Shown: positions 63,671 through 64,000 of the stretch, piece after piece
Position numbering within the stretch: position 1 is the first letter of the stretch
Layout: each line of letters opens with the position of its first letter
Assembly (NCBI RefSeq): GCF_900141905.1
Contig: NZ_FQZF01000004.1
Span: 206,871 to 270,870, forward strand
Direction of reading: 5' to 3'
DNA length: 64,000 nt
Origin: Muricoccus roseus
GTDB lineage: Bacteria > Pseudomonadota > Alphaproteobacteria > Acetobacterales > Acetobacteraceae
Program-made: the position numbers and the translations under genes
Notes under the pieces: model-generated
What the model was told of the DNA's origin: nothing
Seen by the model: only the letters and a program-made list of their open reading frames with translations
Databases searched by the model: none

Positions 63671-64000
63671 AGCAGGTTGCTGAAGAAGTCGGCCCTCGAC
63701 GCGATTTGAGGAACATGATTCACCTCCGCAGGGCAACCGCGGGGTTGATGATGCGGGGGACGGACGAGACGAGCGGGTCGCTGTTCAGCTACGTCGATCT
63801 TGAGGCGCGCATCCCGGCGCGGCATCCCCTGCGCAAGATCCGGCAGGTGGTGAACGAGGCGCTGGCCAGCCTGGATGCCGATTTCGAGGTGCTTTACACC
63901 GACTTCGGCCGCCCCTCGATTGCGCCCGAGCGGCTGATCCGAGCGAGCCTGATCCAGATCCTGTTCTCGGTCCGCTCCGAGCGGCAGCTGATGGAGCAGA
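63671..64000 (+). mobile_element. Left end of an insertion sequence (IS5/IS1182-like), partial
   Basis: Begins AGCAGGTTGCTGAAGAAG, which is typical of the ends of IS5/IS1182-type elements, directly after the H2 arm of repeat copy E. The right end and any target duplication lie beyond the window. Confidence 0.7.
63751..64000 (+). CDS. Transposase, N-terminal part (IS5/IS1182-like, DUF772 type)
   Basis: 83 residues visible, open at the right edge. GSLFSYVDLEARIPARHPLR, then FEVLYTDFGRPSIAPERLIR and SLIQILFSVRSERQLMEQ match the N-terminal domain of DDE transposases with a DUF772 motif. Start taken as the ATG at 63751; an adjacent ATG at 63748 is possible. The catalytic DDE region is outside the window. 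Confidence 0.8.
   Translation, partial: MRGTDETSGSLFSYVDLEARIPARHPLRKIRQVVNEALASLDADFEVLYTDFGRPSIAPERLIRASLIQILFSVRSERQLMEQ

Noticed and set aside
1..64000. CRISPR array, tRNA, rRNA or phage core genes
   Set aside because: No regularly spaced direct repeats, cloverleaf or structural phage genes were seen on reading.

Overview
The window is a high-GC chromosomal segment of an alphaproteobacterium, most likely an Acetobacteraceae (Roseomonas-like) genome. This is inferred from the codon use, orphan Bug-type solute receptors, LLM flavin oxidoreductases, many LysR regulators and gene families such as DUF6356 and DUF3750. No tRNA, rRNA, CRISPR array or plasmid/phage core was seen. Genes are dense and often joined by 4-nt ATGA-type overlaps.

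Layout. 1-866: end of metX, then metW (methionine). 1363-2729: an ECF41 sigma factor and its carboxymuconolactone-decarboxylase partner, preceded by a near-perfect ECF41 promoter. 2907-5870: a CHAP lipoprotein, TatA and the methionine-salvage genes mtnB-mtnD-mtnC. 6023-11250: CorA, then a quinone-detoxification-like group (pirin, hydrolase, ring-cleaving dioxygenase, DoxX, LysR) around a divergent control region with ATTG/CAAT dyads. 12995-20833: a glycan cluster with a GT4 glycosyltransferase, an unknown 363-aa protein, a DUF4214-like protein, a glycosyltransferase-methyltransferase fusion, a hexapeptide acyltransferase, a second related glycosyltransferase and a UDP-glucuronate-epimerase-like enzyme. 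21033-22928: a TPP riboswitch in front of a lone OppA-type binding protein.

23368-35681: LysR, aldehyde dehydrogenase, two FAD oxidoreductases, an LLM enzyme, a LigD that lacks its ligase domain, a stress/redox trio (SDR, zinc ADH, SDR) and a lysozyme-like gene broken by an in-frame amber codon. 35665-43971: GNAT, Bug receptor, ndk, nhaA, an ABC-F ATPase, small proteins, Lrp and an AtoE-type transporter. 44086-51212: a large molybdopterin oxidoreductase fused to a ferredoxin reductase and a [2Fe-2S] domain (probable CTG start), a divergent LysR, an IlvD/Edd dehydratase and a hydroxyacid dehydrogenase. 51449-56417: DUF3750, an ABC transporter pair, a fatty acid desaturase and small enzymes. 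56586-60696: DeoR regulator, PdxA2, DUF1537 kinase and KdgT-like permease, a four-carbon acid-sugar operon best fitting D-threonate. 61071-63533: FAD-linked D-2-hydroxyacid dehydrogenase and a Bug receptor. 63671-64000: the start of an insertion sequence.

The most unusual feature is a dispersed intergenic repeat (copies near 12711, 26914, 31620, 51231 and 63551) of about 240 bp that holds four hairpins. Paired substitutions between copies preserve its stems, which implies selection on structure rather than on protein. The insertion sequence at the right edge has landed inside a hairpin of the last copy. A separate 164-bp element with perfect 24-bp inverted ends lies at 56423-56586.
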